Below, piece after piece: positions 26,665 through 35,394 of a stretch of DNA of 64,000 nucleotides. The stretch comes from Mesorhizobium escarrei (lineage in GTDB: Bacteria; Pseudomonadota; Alphaproteobacteria; Rhizobiales; Rhizobiaceae). The position numbers and the translations under genes are program-made. Within the stretch, counting starts at the first letter, position 1; every line of letters begins with the position of its first letter. The stretch covers positions 135,197-199,196 of the forward strand of contig NZ_CAKXZT010000152.1 of the NCBI RefSeq assembly GCF_935825525.1, given 5' to 3'. The notes below the pieces were generated by a model. The model worked only from the letters and a program-made list of their open reading frames with translations, ran no database searches and was not told the origin of the DNA.

Positions 26665-27642
26665 TCAGGGGATGAGAATGGTTGTCCCGGTCGTCCTGCG
26701 GCCTTCAAGGTCGGAATGCGCCTTGCCGGCGTCCTCGAGCGAGTAGCGCTGATTGATCTTGATCTTGACCGCGCCGCTGAGCACGATTTCGAACAGCGCG
26801 GCGGCGGACGCCTCCAGGTCTTCGCGCTTGGCGTTGTAGACGAACAGCGTCGGACGGGTTGCGAACAGCGAACCTTTCTGCGCCAGCAACGACATGCTGA
26901 ACGGCGGGACCGGTCCCGACGATTGACCGAAGCTGGCGAACATGCCGAGCGGCTTCAGGCAGTCGAGTGAGGCCGGAAAGGTGTCGTTGCCGACCGAATC
27001 ATAGACGACGTCGCATTTTTTGCCGCCGGTGATGGCCAGGACGCCGGCGACGAAGTCCTGCTCGCGGTAGTTGATGACGTGGTCGAAACCATGCGCCTTG
27101 GCGAGCTCGATCTTGTCGGCGGAGCTGGCGGTGCCGATCACGGTTGCGCCAAGATGCTTGGCCCATTGGCCGAGGATCAGCCCGACGCCGCCGGCCGCCG
27201 CGTGAAACAGGATCGTGTCGCCCGCCTTCACCTTGAAGGTCCGGCGCAGCAGATACTGCGCCGTCATCCCTTTCAGCATCATGGCCGCCGCCTGTGCTTC
27301 GCTGATGCCGTCCGGCACCTTGACGACGCGATCGGCGGCGATCACGCGCTGCTCGGCATAGGCGCCAGTCGTCACGGCGTAGGCAATGCGATCGCCCGGC
27401 TTCAGCCAGTCGATATCAGCGCCCACTTCCACGACCACCCCGGCCGCCTCGCTGCCGGGTATCAGCGGGAAACCGCCTGGCGGCTGGTAAAGGCCGGAGC
27501 GATGATAGACGTCGATGAAATTGAGGCCGATCGCCGTGTGCCTGACCAGGATTTGCCCCGAGCCGGGTTGGCCTGGATCGGCGTCCTCATAGGTCAGGAC
27601 CTCCGGACCGCCATGGGCGTGGATGCGTATTGCTTTGGACAT
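26665..27642 (-). CDS. NADPH:quinone oxidoreductase (zeta-crystallin type)
   Basis: 325 residues of the medium-chain dehydrogenase/reductase family. It shows GLNFIDVYHRSGLY near the N-terminus, PLIPGSEAAGVVVEVG, and the nucleotide-binding turn HAAAGGVGLILGQWAKHLGATVIG (GxGxxG variant AAGGVG) as in Qor. No zinc-binding cysteine motif is present, consistent with quinone reductases. It probably reduces quinones or enones with NADPH. It is 42 bp downstream of the pcs gene's stop and may be cotranscribed. Confidence 0.9.
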   Translation of the reverse strand: MSKAIRIHAHGGPEVLTYEDADPGQPGSGQILVRHTAIGLNFIDVYHRSGLYQPPGGFPLIPGSEAAGVVVEVGADIDWLKPGDRIAYAVTTGAYAEQRVIAADRVVKVPDGISEAQAAAMMLKGMTAQYLLRRTFKVKAGDTILFHAAAGGVGLILGQWAKHLGATVIGTASSADKIELAKAHGFDHVINYREQDFVAGVLAITGGKKCDVVYDSVGNDTFPASLDCLKPLGMFASFGQSSGPVPPFSMSLLAQKGSLFATRPTLFVYNAKREDLEASAAALFEIVLSGAVKIKINQRYSLEDAGKAHSDLEGRRTTGTTILIP

Positions 27643-27693
27643 TGATGAGGCTCTCTTGGGACCAGACTCCCTTAGGACCAGACTTTCTTGGGA

Positions 27694-28530
27694 TCAGGTT
27701 TTCTTGGCGCCGAGCGTTGGAAAGAGCTGCATGATACCGCCGATGCATGCGAGGTAAAGGCCGGTGACCGTGATGCCGATCTTGGTGAAGACACTCACCT
27801 GCTCGCCCAAGACGCCGATCTGGTCGTAGAAGGCGGCAAGAGCTGCCTGCGCCAGCGCCAGCGCTCCGAAAGCGCACCATAGCAGCGTCATGCCAAGGTT
27901 GATCGGCCGCAGCCGCGCCACCCGCACCGGGTGGATGAAATTGATCGGCACGAAGGTCAGGATGCCGGCCACCACGACGACGGCGAAAGAAACCCATTGT
28001 CCCGGATCGATGACGAACAGCGTGAACACCACCATGTTCCAGACCACAGGAAACCCCTTGAAGAAATTTTCCTTGGTCTTCATCCCGGTGTCGGCATAGT
28101 AGATCGCGCTCGACACGACGATGATCGCCGCCGACAGGAACGACAGGCCCTCACCCATGAAGCCGCGCTGGTAAAGCGCGAAGGCCGGTATCAGCACATA
28201 GGTGACGTAATCGATGATGTTGTCGAGGAGTTCGCCCGACCACGTCGGCAGGATTTCTTTGACCTCGAGTTTCCTGGCGATCGGCCCGTCGATGCCGTCG
28301 ACGAACAGCGCCAGCCCCAGCCACCAGAACATCGCCGTCCAGCGCTGCTCGCTCGCCGCCACCAGCGACAGGAACGCCAGGAACGAGCCTGACGCGGTCA
28401 GCAGATGGACCGAAAACGCGCGCGCCTGCGGCCATGTGACTTTCTTCTTCGGCCTCGGAATCCTATCAGCGATTTTCCTGGCCGTGATTTTTCCGGCCGT
28501 GATTTTTCTGGCCGTTGTTTTTTTGCTCAC
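27694..28530 (-). CDS. pcs: phosphatidylcholine synthase
   Basis: 278 residues with about eight membrane helices. The CDP-alcohol phosphotransferase signature is visible as GLALFVDGIDGPIARKLEVK. Pcs condenses CDP-diacylglycerol and choline to phosphatidylcholine in the inner membrane, a pathway characteristic of rhizobia and their relatives. The GTG start overlaps the stop of the DUF1326 gene (GTGA, 28527-28530). The first ~32 residues are an unusual basic, tandemly repeated extension (KKTTARKITAGKITARKIAD) encoded by 15-bp DNA repeats, and the conserved part begins near PKKKVTWPQARAFSVH. Confidence 0.92.
   Translation of the reverse strand: MSKKTTARKITAGKITARKIADRIPRPKKKVTWPQARAFSVHLLTASGSFLAFLSLVAASEQRWTAMFWWLGLALFVDGIDGPIARKLEVKEILPTWSGELLDNIIDYVTYVLIPAFALYQRGFMGEGLSFLSAAIIVVSSAIYYADTGMKTKENFFKGFPVVWNMVVFTLFVIDPGQWVSFAVVVVAGILTFVPINFIHPVRVARLRPINLGMTLLWCAFGALALAQAALAAFYDQIGVLGEQVSVFTKIGITVTGLYLACIGGIMQLFPTLGAKKT
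28469..28513 (-). repeat. three 15-bp tandem repeats inside the 5' end of pcs
   Basis: Plus-strand units gcgattttcctggcc, gtgatttttccggcc and gtgatttttctggcc follow one another without gaps. They encode the near-identical pentads ARKIT, AGKIT and ARKIA. Copy-number change would be in frame. Confidence 0.8.
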
Positions 28531-29141
28531 GGGCCCCGCCAGTCCAGCTTGCAGATTTCGGCCGAGCGGCCGGCAAAATTCCAGTTGCGGCCGAAGGCCC
28601 GCATCTTGCTCTTGTCGGACTTGGCGACGATGATTTCCGGTGCGATCCAATACTCCGAATTGCTGATCACCGTATCCTTGTCGCGGTCCTTGCCGGAAAT
28701 CGGCGTCACCGCCCCATCGATGATCTTCGGGATCTGGAAGATCCGCGTCCTGTCGCGCGTCTCATAGGTGATCGGCGCTTGTTCGACGCCGAGGAACTTT
28801 CCGACCAGGATGGCCAGCAGCGAGGTGGTTCCGCCAGCCTTGCCAGTGAAAATCCTGGTCAGCGCCCTTACCGCGTAGACTGAGGCGCGCTTGTCGATGA
28901 ACAGTCCGGCGGTCCAGTTGCCGCGGCTCATATAGCCGGGGATTTCCATGACCAGCCCAAGATTGAGGCCGGACAGGTCGACCTCGCCGAAATGGCCGGC
29001 ATCGATGCGGAACCCCGCCCAGGTCTGACAATAGCCCTCGGTCGGCGGGTGATTGCCGAGGGACAGCACGCAAGGGCAAAAAACCGTGCAATTGCAGGAG
29101 AGCACCAGCTCTCCTTTCATTGCCCAGCCTTGATCCGCCAT
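28527..29141 (-). CDS. DUF1326 cysteine-rich protein
   Basis: 204 residues, soluble, with no signal peptide. The N-terminal motif SCNCTVFCPCVLS (Cys about 16, 18, 22, 24) and YCQTWAGFRIDAGHFG are hallmarks of DUF1326. The clustered cysteines suggest metal or redox chemistry, not shown biochemically. It begins 12 bp after the DUF2182 stop and overlaps pcs by 4 bp. GGGAGAG precedes the start. Confidence 0.88.
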   Translation of the reverse strand: MADQGWAMKGELVLSCNCTVFCPCVLSLGNHPPTEGYCQTWAGFRIDAGHFGEVDLSGLNLGLVMEIPGYMSRGNWTAGLFIDKRASVYAVRALTRIFTGKAGGTTSLLAILVGKFLGVEQAPITYETRDRTRIFQIPKIIDGAVTPISGKDRDKDTVISNSEYWIAPEIIVAKSDKSKMRAFGRNWNFAGRSAEICKLDWRGP

Positions 29142-29153
29142 CGAATTCTCTCC

Positions 29154-30050
29154 CTATGCCAAGACTACTAGCAGGGCGGTTGCCCAGACAAGCAGTATCG
29201 CACCGGCGACCCGGGTTGGCAGCCTGCCCTCCGTCTGTTTTTCGACCAAGGTGAACAGGCCGATCAACGCCAACCAGAACACGTTCATCACACCGACGGC
29301 GAACATCACCAGCATCAGCGCCCAGCAGCAGCCGAGGCACCAGACACCCTGCGCCATGCCGAGCCGGAAAATGCGGCCGGGCCTCGCGCTCCAGTTCGAA
29401 AACAGGATCGAGAACGGGCTTTTGCATTTTGTCAGGCAGGCTTCCTTCATGCCGCTGAACTGATAGAGGCCAGCAACCAGAAGCGCAGCCGCTCCTGTCG
29501 CTCCGACCACCGGATCCAGCATCTGCACAGATGAGGCGAAGGCGTGGACGATGAGCGTAAGCGCCGCAAACACTGCCGACGCAGCCAACCACACGCTGAG
29601 GTAACCGGCGACCAGGATCAGCGGATGGACGACCGCTTCGCCCTTGATCCGCGCGGTATCGGCGATCTCGCAATAGGTGCGGATCATCGGCGCCGCCGAA
29701 GGCAGCATGGTGGCGACCGCCATCAGGAACCACATGACGATGAGCGCTCCGGCCTGCGCGCCGACGCCCCCGTCGAGCGACGCAGGTGCAAGACAAAGGG
29801 TGAAGAAGCGCTCGAGAAGATCCGGCAGCGGCAGCCCCGGCAGGTACCTGAGCATCATGTCGCCGGGTGCATCGATGCCCGGAACCCGACTTTCGGCGCC
29901 ACGTATGGCCATGGCGCCAAGAAGCAGCCATGCTAGGACGACGCCTGCGCCCAAAACGATGTTCACCGCCAGTCGAGGATTGCGCGAGACGTTCGCCGCG
30001 GCGCGGCCGAAACGGTCGAGATGACTGAAATCATGGTCTTCGGCGGTCAT
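29154..30050 (-). CDS. DUF2182 integral membrane protein (predicted metal-binding)
   Basis: 298 residues with about seven helices. Conserved features are MKEACLTKCKSPFSIL, GVWCLGCCWALMLVMFAVGVMNVFWLA and the NWSARPGRIFRLGMAQG loop. DUF2182 proteins are commonly encoded beside DUF1326, as here, and are described as predicted metal-binding membrane proteins. ATG 30050 is chosen because the upstream in-frame extension (to 30137) overlaps the divergent gene and lacks conserved content. Confidence 0.85.
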   Translation of the reverse strand: MTAEDHDFSHLDRFGRAAANVSRNPRLAVNIVLGAGVVLAWLLLGAMAIRGAESRVPGIDAPGDMMLRYLPGLPLPDLLERFFTLCLAPASLDGGVGAQAGALIVMWFLMAVATMLPSAAPMIRTYCEIADTARIKGEAVVHPLILVAGYLSVWLAASAVFAALTLIVHAFASSVQMLDPVVGATGAAALLVAGLYQFSGMKEACLTKCKSPFSILFSNWSARPGRIFRLGMAQGVWCLGCCWALMLVMFAVGVMNVFWLALIGLFTLVEKQTEGRLPTRVAGAILLVWATALLVVLA

Positions 30051-30104
30051 GGCAATCGAATGGGCCGAATCGCCGCGTTGATCAAGCCGCATGATCTGAT
30101 CTAT

Positions 30105-31367
30105 ATGCTCAATCAGGTCGGACCGACCGCCTCGCATCGCAACCGGGAAGCCGAATTGGACCGTCGGGAAACAGCACGGATACTGGTTGCCGGCAGTGGC
30201 CCGGCGGGGCTGATTGCAGCGCTTCGTTTCGCAGACGCCGGCTTTCCCGTGACGCTCGTCGGACCCGAGGCAAATGGCCAGGACGGCCGCACGACGGCTC
30301 TGATGAATCCGGCCCTGAAGATTCTTGAGCGGTTGGGCGTCCTCGATGCGGTGAGGTCCCAGGCCGCACCGCTGAAGGTGATGCGCATCGTCGATGCAAC
30401 CAGCCGGCTGATCCGCAGCCCGGTGGTCATTTTCCGCGCCAGCGAAATCGGCGAGGAGCAGTTCGGGCTGAATTTACCCAACAGTGCGCTCAACCCCGCA
30501 CTTGCCAGTGTTGTTGCCGCGCATTCCGGCATCGAATGGCGAAAAGCGATGGTGGAGACCTGGCGCCTCGATGGCGACCATGCGCATGCGATCCTGTCTG
30601 ACGGCAGCGAGATCACAGCATCGCTGGCCGTCGCTGCCGATGGCCGTTTGTCGCCGGCCCGCGAGGCTGCCGGCATTTCGACATCCGCGCGGTCCTACCC
30701 GCAGGCGGCATTGGTTCTCAATTTCGGCCACCGCAGCGACCACGCTTTCACCTCAACCGAGTTCCACACCGAGACCGGCCCGTTCACCCAGGTTCCCCTG
30801 CCCGGCAACCGGTCCAGCCTTGTCTGGGTGGTAGAGCCGGAAACGGCGAAGGAACTCGCCGCACTGGACGACGCGGTGCTTTCGATGCGGGTCGAACAGC
30901 GGATGCAATCGATGCTGGGCCGGGTGTCCGTCGAACCCGGCCGGCAGATCTACCAGCTTTCAGGCGTGACGCCGCGGTGCTTCGCGCGCAACCGGGTGGC
31001 ACTTGTCGGCGAAGCCGCCCATGTGTTCCCGCCGATCGGCGCGCAAGGTCTCAACCTTGGTATCAGGGATATCGATGATCTAACTGGAATTGCCTGCAAA
31101 AACAGGGCCGACCCGGGCGCCGTCAAGGCACTCGCAGCCTATGACTTTAAGCGCCGGCCCGACATCCTGGCGCGCAGCAATGCGGTCAACCTGCTCAACA
31201 GGTCGCTGCTCTCACAGATGCTGCCGGCACAGATGGCGCGCAGTGCTGGCCTTGGCGTGCTCGGCGGCTTCGCGCCGCTCCGCGCCTTCTTCATGCGCGA
31301 GGGGCTGCGGCCCGGCAGTGGTTTTGCGGCGCTCGCCGGCGGCCTAAGGAAACAGATCCGGCGGTAG
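30105..31367 (+). CDS. UbiH/COQ6-like FAD-dependent monooxygenase
   Basis: 420 residues. An FAD-binding GxGxxG motif near the N-terminus (ILVAGSGPAGLIAALRFADAGF), the GDG-like DG motif (AVAADGRLSPAREAAG) and the C-terminal GEAAHVFPPIGAQGLNLGIRDI motif place it in the UbiH/UbiF/COQ6 group of aromatic hydroxylases. It probably hydroxylates a ubiquinone precursor in the membrane-associated pathway. The GD of the usual GDAAH motif is GE here. ATG 30105 is preferred over 30021, which overlaps the divergent DUF2182 gene. Confidence 0.85.
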   Translation: MLNQVGPTASHRNREAELDRRETARILVAGSGPAGLIAALRFADAGFPVTLVGPEANGQDGRTTALMNPALKILERLGVLDAVRSQAAPLKVMRIVDATSRLIRSPVVIFRASEIGEEQFGLNLPNSALNPALASVVAAHSGIEWRKAMVETWRLDGDHAHAILSDGSEITASLAVAADGRLSPAREAAGISTSARSYPQAALVLNFGHRSDHAFTSTEFHTETGPFTQVPLPGNRSSLVWVVEPETAKELAALDDAVLSMRVEQRMQSMLGRVSVEPGRQIYQLSGVTPRCFARNRVALVGEAAHVFPPIGAQGLNLGIRDIDDLTGIACKNRADPGAVKALAAYDFKRRPDILARSNAVNLLNRSLLSQMLPAQMARSAGLGVLGGFAPLRAFFMREGLRPGSGFAALAGGLRKQIRR

Positions 31368-31469
31368 CACGTCCTCGGGACGAGCTGGCCCGTAGCTTGG
31401 CAGGCGTCAAGCGGTTGGCATTGAATTAATGCGGCGTCTGCGCCAAATAGGTCAGGCATCCGCCATAAG

Positions 31470-31553
31470 TCGGGCTCGATTTTTTGAAGCGTAATGCGTA
31501 AATTCAAGGTCTTAGAGAGTCTTTGCGCGTTCCAAGGGCGCGGCACTCCTAGG
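31470..31553. repeat. degenerate intergenic mosaic repeat, copy B
   Basis: The core gcgtaatgcgtaaattcaag followed by tcttagagagtctttgcgcg resembles the element at 26551-26657. The terminal stem (gcgcgttccaagggcgcg) is imperfect. It lies immediately upstream of hspQ, so it may contribute leader sequence. Confidence 0.45.
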
Positions 31554-31573
31554 ACTTAGTGGTGAGTACGATG

Positions 31574-31897
31574 ATGAAAACAGCCAAATTCTCGATCGGA
31601 CAGGTGGTTCGCCACCGGCTGTTTCCGTTCCGCGGCATCATTTTTGATGTCGACCCGCAATTCGCGAACACCGACGAATGGTACGAGGCGATCCCCGCGG
31701 ATGTGCGGCCGCGCAAGGATCAGCCCTTCTACCACTTGCTCGCCGAGAATTCGGAAACGGAATACATCGCCTATGTGTCTGAGCAGAACCTGCTCGAGGA
31801 TCAGTCTGGCGAACCGGTGCGGCATCCGGAGATCGGCGAGATGTTCGACAAGAGGCCGGACGGCCGCTACGAGCCGAGACGCCAGTCAAGACATTGA
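31574..31897 (+). CDS. hspQ: heat-shock protein HspQ
   Basis: 107 residues matching HspQ/YccV. Conserved features include FSIGQVVRHRLFPFRGIIFDVDPQFANTDEWY, RPRKDQPFYHLLAENSETEYIAYVSEQNLL, and a C-terminal RPDGRYEPRRQSRH. HspQ is a hemimethylated-DNA-binding-like-fold protein that acts as a Lon specificity factor in enterobacteria. ATG 31574 is used by analogy with relatives; GTG 31559 and ATG 31571 are possible and no start has a strong Shine-Dalgarno. Confidence 0.9.
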   Translation: MKTAKFSIGQVVRHRLFPFRGIIFDVDPQFANTDEWYEAIPADVRPRKDQPFYHLLAENSETEYIAYVSEQNLLEDQSGEPVRHPEIGEMFDKRPDGRYEPRRQSRH

Positions 31898-31943
31898 CCT
31901 GACGGATTGCGGGCCTGATGGGATCAGAAATGGCCGGCCGGAA

Positions 31944-31974
31944 CAAAAAAGCGGGGCATGGCCCCGCTTTTTTG
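31944..31974. terminator. bidirectional terminator between hspQ and ialB-like gene
   Basis: aaaaaagcggggc (31944-31956), a 2-nt loop and ggccccgctttttt form a 7-bp GC stem flanked by A6 and T6, serving both convergent genes. Confidence 0.85.
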
Positions 31975-32013
31975 TTGGCTGGAGAAAATTGTCTTATTCG
32001 CCCTGAGGGGCGA

Positions 32014-32643
32014 TCAGTTGGCGGTCTTCGCTTTGTCCTGCTCTTCCTTGAGCTTCTTGGCGAAGTCCTGATTGTTCTTGGCAACGAAATCCTGAAGCTT
32101 CTTCTGCCGATCCTCGATGTCCGACTGCTGCAGCGGCGGCCCGTCGAAGGCGCCGCTGAAGCCGGTCAGCGCGATCTTGATCGGGTTCGGCTGGTTCTGG
32201 AAATTGACCGAGGTCAGCGTCAGGTTCGAACCCTTCTTGAAAGAGGCGACGAGCTGGTCGGTCAGCGGCACTTCCGCCACGCAGCGGTCGGGGAAGCAGA
32301 TCACATAATCGAGCTTCTGCGCCTTCCCGGTATCGATTTGAAGGCCGATGCCTGGAGGAACCAGGCGACCGGTCGGAACCGTCACCTGGAACACCTTGCG
32401 GTTTATCTTGCCCTTCAATTCGATCAGGCTGACGCCGGTGACGAGCTGGCCGTTACCGGCTGTGGTGATGTTCTGGACATTGCAGATGTCGACGTCTTCC
32501 TGCTTGGTGCAGGCTTTGAACCAACCCTGCGGAATCTGCTGTTGCTGTTGCGCAAGAGCTGCTGGAAGTTGTGCGCCCAGAAAGCCGACCACGCCAGCGG
32601 CCAGGACCGACAGGCGGTACGCGTTGCTGTTCAGGCTCGTCAT
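32014..32643 (-). CDS. IalB (invasion-associated locus B) family protein
   Basis: 209 residues. The signal peptide (about 1-32, ending ALA) precedes a glutamine run and the IalB-like domain with GWFKACTKQEDVDICNVQNI and DYVICFPDRCVAEVP; the four cysteines are spaced as in the family. The C-terminus (DRQKKLQDFVAKNNQDFAKKLKEEQDKAKTAN) is a charged helix. AGGAAG lies 8 nt upstream of ATG 32643. Family members are exported; despite the name, no virulence role follows here. Confidence 0.88.
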   Translation of the reverse strand: MTSLNSNAYRLSVLAAGVVGFLGAQLPAALAQQQQQIPQGWFKACTKQEDVDICNVQNITTAGNGQLVTGVSLIELKGKINRKVFQVTVPTGRLVPPGIGLQIDTGKAQKLDYVICFPDRCVAEVPLTDQLVASFKKGSNLTLTSVNFQNQPNPIKIALTGFSGAFDGPPLQQSDIEDRQKKLQDFVAKNNQDFAKKLKEEQDKAKTAN

Positions 32644-32875
32644 TTCGTGCACTTCCTCTCAAATGATCCCGGGACCGGCTTCTTCGCGCCGTGTGGTCCA
32701 GCTACCTGTTGCCGAAATGAGGCAACAGAATGACTTCGGACGGCGTGTTACACTGCAAGCGGTGCCGAATCCAGCCCGATACTCGCAATTCTTGAGCTCG
32801 CGATTAGCCGGGAGGCGGCCGGCTCATGTTAGGGTGCGCTCCGAATCATCAAGCCGACCCAGTAAGGAGACGGTC

Positions 32876-34690
32876 ATGGGCCGCGTTCTTGTTTGGCTGA
32901 TCGCCGCGATTATCACCCTTTCGCTTCAGCCAGCTTTGTCGGAGCCGAAACACGCGATCGCCATGCAGGGCGAGCCGGCGCTGCCGGCCGACTATGCGCA
33001 TTTCAACTACGTCAATCCCGATGCTCCGAAGGGCGGCAGCATCACCTATTGCGTCGTTGGCAGCTTCGACAATCTCAACCCGTTCATCCTGAAAAGCCTG
33101 CGCACGACGGCACGCGGCATCATCGACAGGATCTTCGGCAATCTCGTCTTCGAGCCGTTGATGCAGCGCAATGACGATGAGGCCTTTAGTCTCTACGGCC
33201 TGCTTGCCGACACTGCCGACATGGATCCAGAGCGCAGGAGCATCGAATTCCATCTCGATCCGAGGGCCAAGTGGTCTGATGGCCAACCGGTGACTGCGGA
33301 AGACGTGCTGTTCACTTACGACGTCTTTACCGAGAAAGGCCGGCCACCCTACAGCGCCCGTATGAGCATGGTCGCCAAACTGGAAAAGACCAGCGACCGC
33401 AGCGTGCGCTTTACATTCAACGACAAGGCTAATCGCGAGACTCCGTTGGTCATCGCGATGACGCCGATCGTGCCGAAGCACGCTTTCGACAAGGAGACCT
33501 TCGACAGGACCACGCTGAAACCTGTGATCGGCAGCGGCCCCTACACCGTGGCGCACGTGGCGCCTGGCCAGCGCATCGTGTTCAAGCGCAACGCAGATTA
33601 TTGGGGCAAGGACATCCCCGCCAAGCGCGGTTTCGACAATTACGACCAGATCACCATCGAATATTTCCTCAACGCCAACGCCAAGCTGGAAGCTTTCAAG
33701 AAAGGCATCTGCGCTATCGCTGACGACAGCGATCCGGTCAAGCGCGAGCGCGATCTCGACTTCCCGGCCTTCCACAAGGGCGACGTGATCGCCGAAACGT
33801 TCGACACCGGCATCCCGCCAGTGGTGACCGGGTTCCTGTTCAACACACGGCTGCAGAAGTTCTCCAATCCGGTGGTTCGACGCGCGCTCGGCATGCTCTA
33901 CGACTTCGAATGGGCCAACAAGAACTTGTTTGGCGGCAAGTACATGCGCACCATGAGCTATTGGCAGAATTCCGAGTTGTCGGCACTCGGCCATCCGGCC
34001 GACGACAGGGAAAAGGCGCTCCTGGCACCCTACCCGGGTCGTGTGCCAGCCGATGTCATGGACGGCACCTGGCGGCCACCTGTCACCGACGGCTCGGGCC
34101 AGGACCGCAAGGTGCTGAAAGCTGCCTTCGACATATTCAAGGGCGCGGGCTATGCCTTGCAGGATGGAGTGATGCTCGATCCCGAGGGGAAACCCTTCGG
34201 CTTCGAGATCCTGACCGCCTCCCAGAACGAGGAGCGCCTTGCAGCCATCTACCAGCGCACGCTTGCGAAGATCGGCATCGATGTCACCATCCGCAGCCTT
34301 GACGGCGACCAGATCCAGTCGCGTAAGCAACGTTTCAATTTCGAGGTGCTGATCGGCGCCAGCGGCTTCGAGAACTCGCTGTCGCCGGGCATCGAGCAGT
34401 TCGGGCGCTGGGGATCAGCTGCCGCCAATGCCGAAGGGTCGTTCAACCTTGCCGGCGTCGCCGATCCGGCGATAGATGCAGCACTCGAGGCGATGGTCGA
34501 CGCCCGCAGCCGCGAAGATTATGTTGCCGCCGTCCGGGTCCTCGACAGGTTGTTGATCTCCGGCCACTACATGGTTCCGATGCAGCACAACACGCAGCAA
34601 TGGCTCGCCTACTGGAGCTATCTGGAACATCCGCGAAAGACGCCCATTTCAGGTTATCGACTGCCGACATGGTGGCGCAAGCCGAAGTGA
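32876..34690 (+). CDS. family 5 extracellular solute-binding protein (YejA-like)
   Basis: 604 residues. The signal peptide (about 1-22, ending ALS) and the SBP_bac_5 domain are clear: KGGSITYCVVGSFDNLNPFI, LLADTADMDPERRSIEFHLDPRAKWSDGQPVTAEDVLFTYD, and KPVIGSGPYTVAHVAPGQRIVFKRNADYWG. It probably binds peptides, like YejA of the microcin C/oligopeptide importer. TAAGGAG precedes ATG 32876. No permease or ATPase is encoded beside it, so it must work with a system elsewhere or alone. Confidence 0.9.
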   Translation: MGRVLVWLIAAIITLSLQPALSEPKHAIAMQGEPALPADYAHFNYVNPDAPKGGSITYCVVGSFDNLNPFILKSLRTTARGIIDRIFGNLVFEPLMQRNDDEAFSLYGLLADTADMDPERRSIEFHLDPRAKWSDGQPVTAEDVLFTYDVFTEKGRPPYSARMSMVAKLEKTSDRSVRFTFNDKANRETPLVIAMTPIVPKHAFDKETFDRTTLKPVIGSGPYTVAHVAPGQRIVFKRNADYWGKDIPAKRGFDNYDQITIEYFLNANAKLEAFKKGICAIADDSDPVKRERDLDFPAFHKGDVIAETFDTGIPPVVTGFLFNTRLQKFSNPVVRRALGMLYDFEWANKNLFGGKYMRTMSYWQNSELSALGHPADDREKALLAPYPGRVPADVMDGTWRPPVTDGSGQDRKVLKAAFDIFKGAGYALQDGVMLDPEGKPFGFEILTASQNEERLAAIYQRTLAKIGIDVTIRSLDGDQIQSRKQRFNFEVLIGASGFENSLSPGIEQFGRWGSAAANAEGSFNLAGVADPAIDAALEAMVDARSREDYVAAVRVLDRLLISGHYMVPMQHNTQQWLAYWSYLEHPRKTPISGYRLPTWWRKPK

Positions 34691-34713
34691 CCTCTTCGGA
34701 ACAGGAGATCAAG

Positions 34714-35394
34714 ATGAGCGACGAGAAGTCGATTACCGTCGATGTGGTCTCCGACGTCGTCTGCCCTTGGTGCTTCATCGGCCAGAAGCGGCTCGACAAG
34801 GCGATCGCCGCGGCAAACGATGTCGACGTGCATATTCGCTGGCGACCGTTCCAGCTCGACCCAACCATCCCGCCCGAAGGCAAGGATCGCCGCGACTACT
34901 TGACGGCCAAATTCGGCAGCGACGAACGCATCCGCGAGATCCACGCTCGCATCGAGCCATTGGGCGAAGCCGAGGGAATCAACTTCGCGTTCGCTGCCAT
35001 CAAGGTTGCGCCCAACACACTGGACGCGCACCGCGTCATCCGCTGGGCTGGTGCCGCCGGCGAGGTCATGCAGAACCGGCTGGTGCGACGTCTGTTCCAG
35101 TTGAATTTCGAGGAAGGCGCCAATCTCGGCGACCATGTCGTACTGATCAACGCCGCCCGCGAGGCCGGCATGGATGCGTCCGTCGTCGAGACGCTTTTGC
35201 CGACGGACGCCGATGTCGAGGCGGTGCGCACCGAAATCGCCACCGCTTCGCGCATGGGCATCACGGGCGTGCCGTGCTTCCTGCTTGAGCGCAAATATGC
35301 GGTGATGGGCGCGCAAGACGTTGACACGCTCACCGACGCCATTCGCCAGGTTGCGGCGGCCAAGGCGCGGGGCGAACTGGAGAAAGCGAACTGA
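34714..35394 (+). CDS. DsbA/FrnE-family thioredoxin-like oxidoreductase
   Basis: 226 residues with no signal peptide, so cytoplasmic. The redox motif CPWC (Cys 17 and 20) sits in VVSDVVCPWCFIGQKRL, and the helical insertion and C-terminal cis-Pro loop (MGITGVPCFLLERKYAVMGAQ) are typical of FrnE/HCCA-isomerase-like DsbA proteins. Likely a thiol-disulfide reductase or isomerase. It starts 23 bp after the solute-binding protein stop and may be cotranscribed. Confidence 0.9.
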   Translation: MSDEKSITVDVVSDVVCPWCFIGQKRLDKAIAAANDVDVHIRWRPFQLDPTIPPEGKDRRDYLTAKFGSDERIREIHARIEPLGEAEGINFAFAAIKVAPNTLDAHRVIRWAGAAGEVMQNRLVRRLFQLNFEEGANLGDHVVLINAAREAGMDASVVETLLPTDADVEAVRTEIATASRMGITGVPCFLLERKYAVMGAQDVDTLTDAIRQVAAAKARGELEKAN

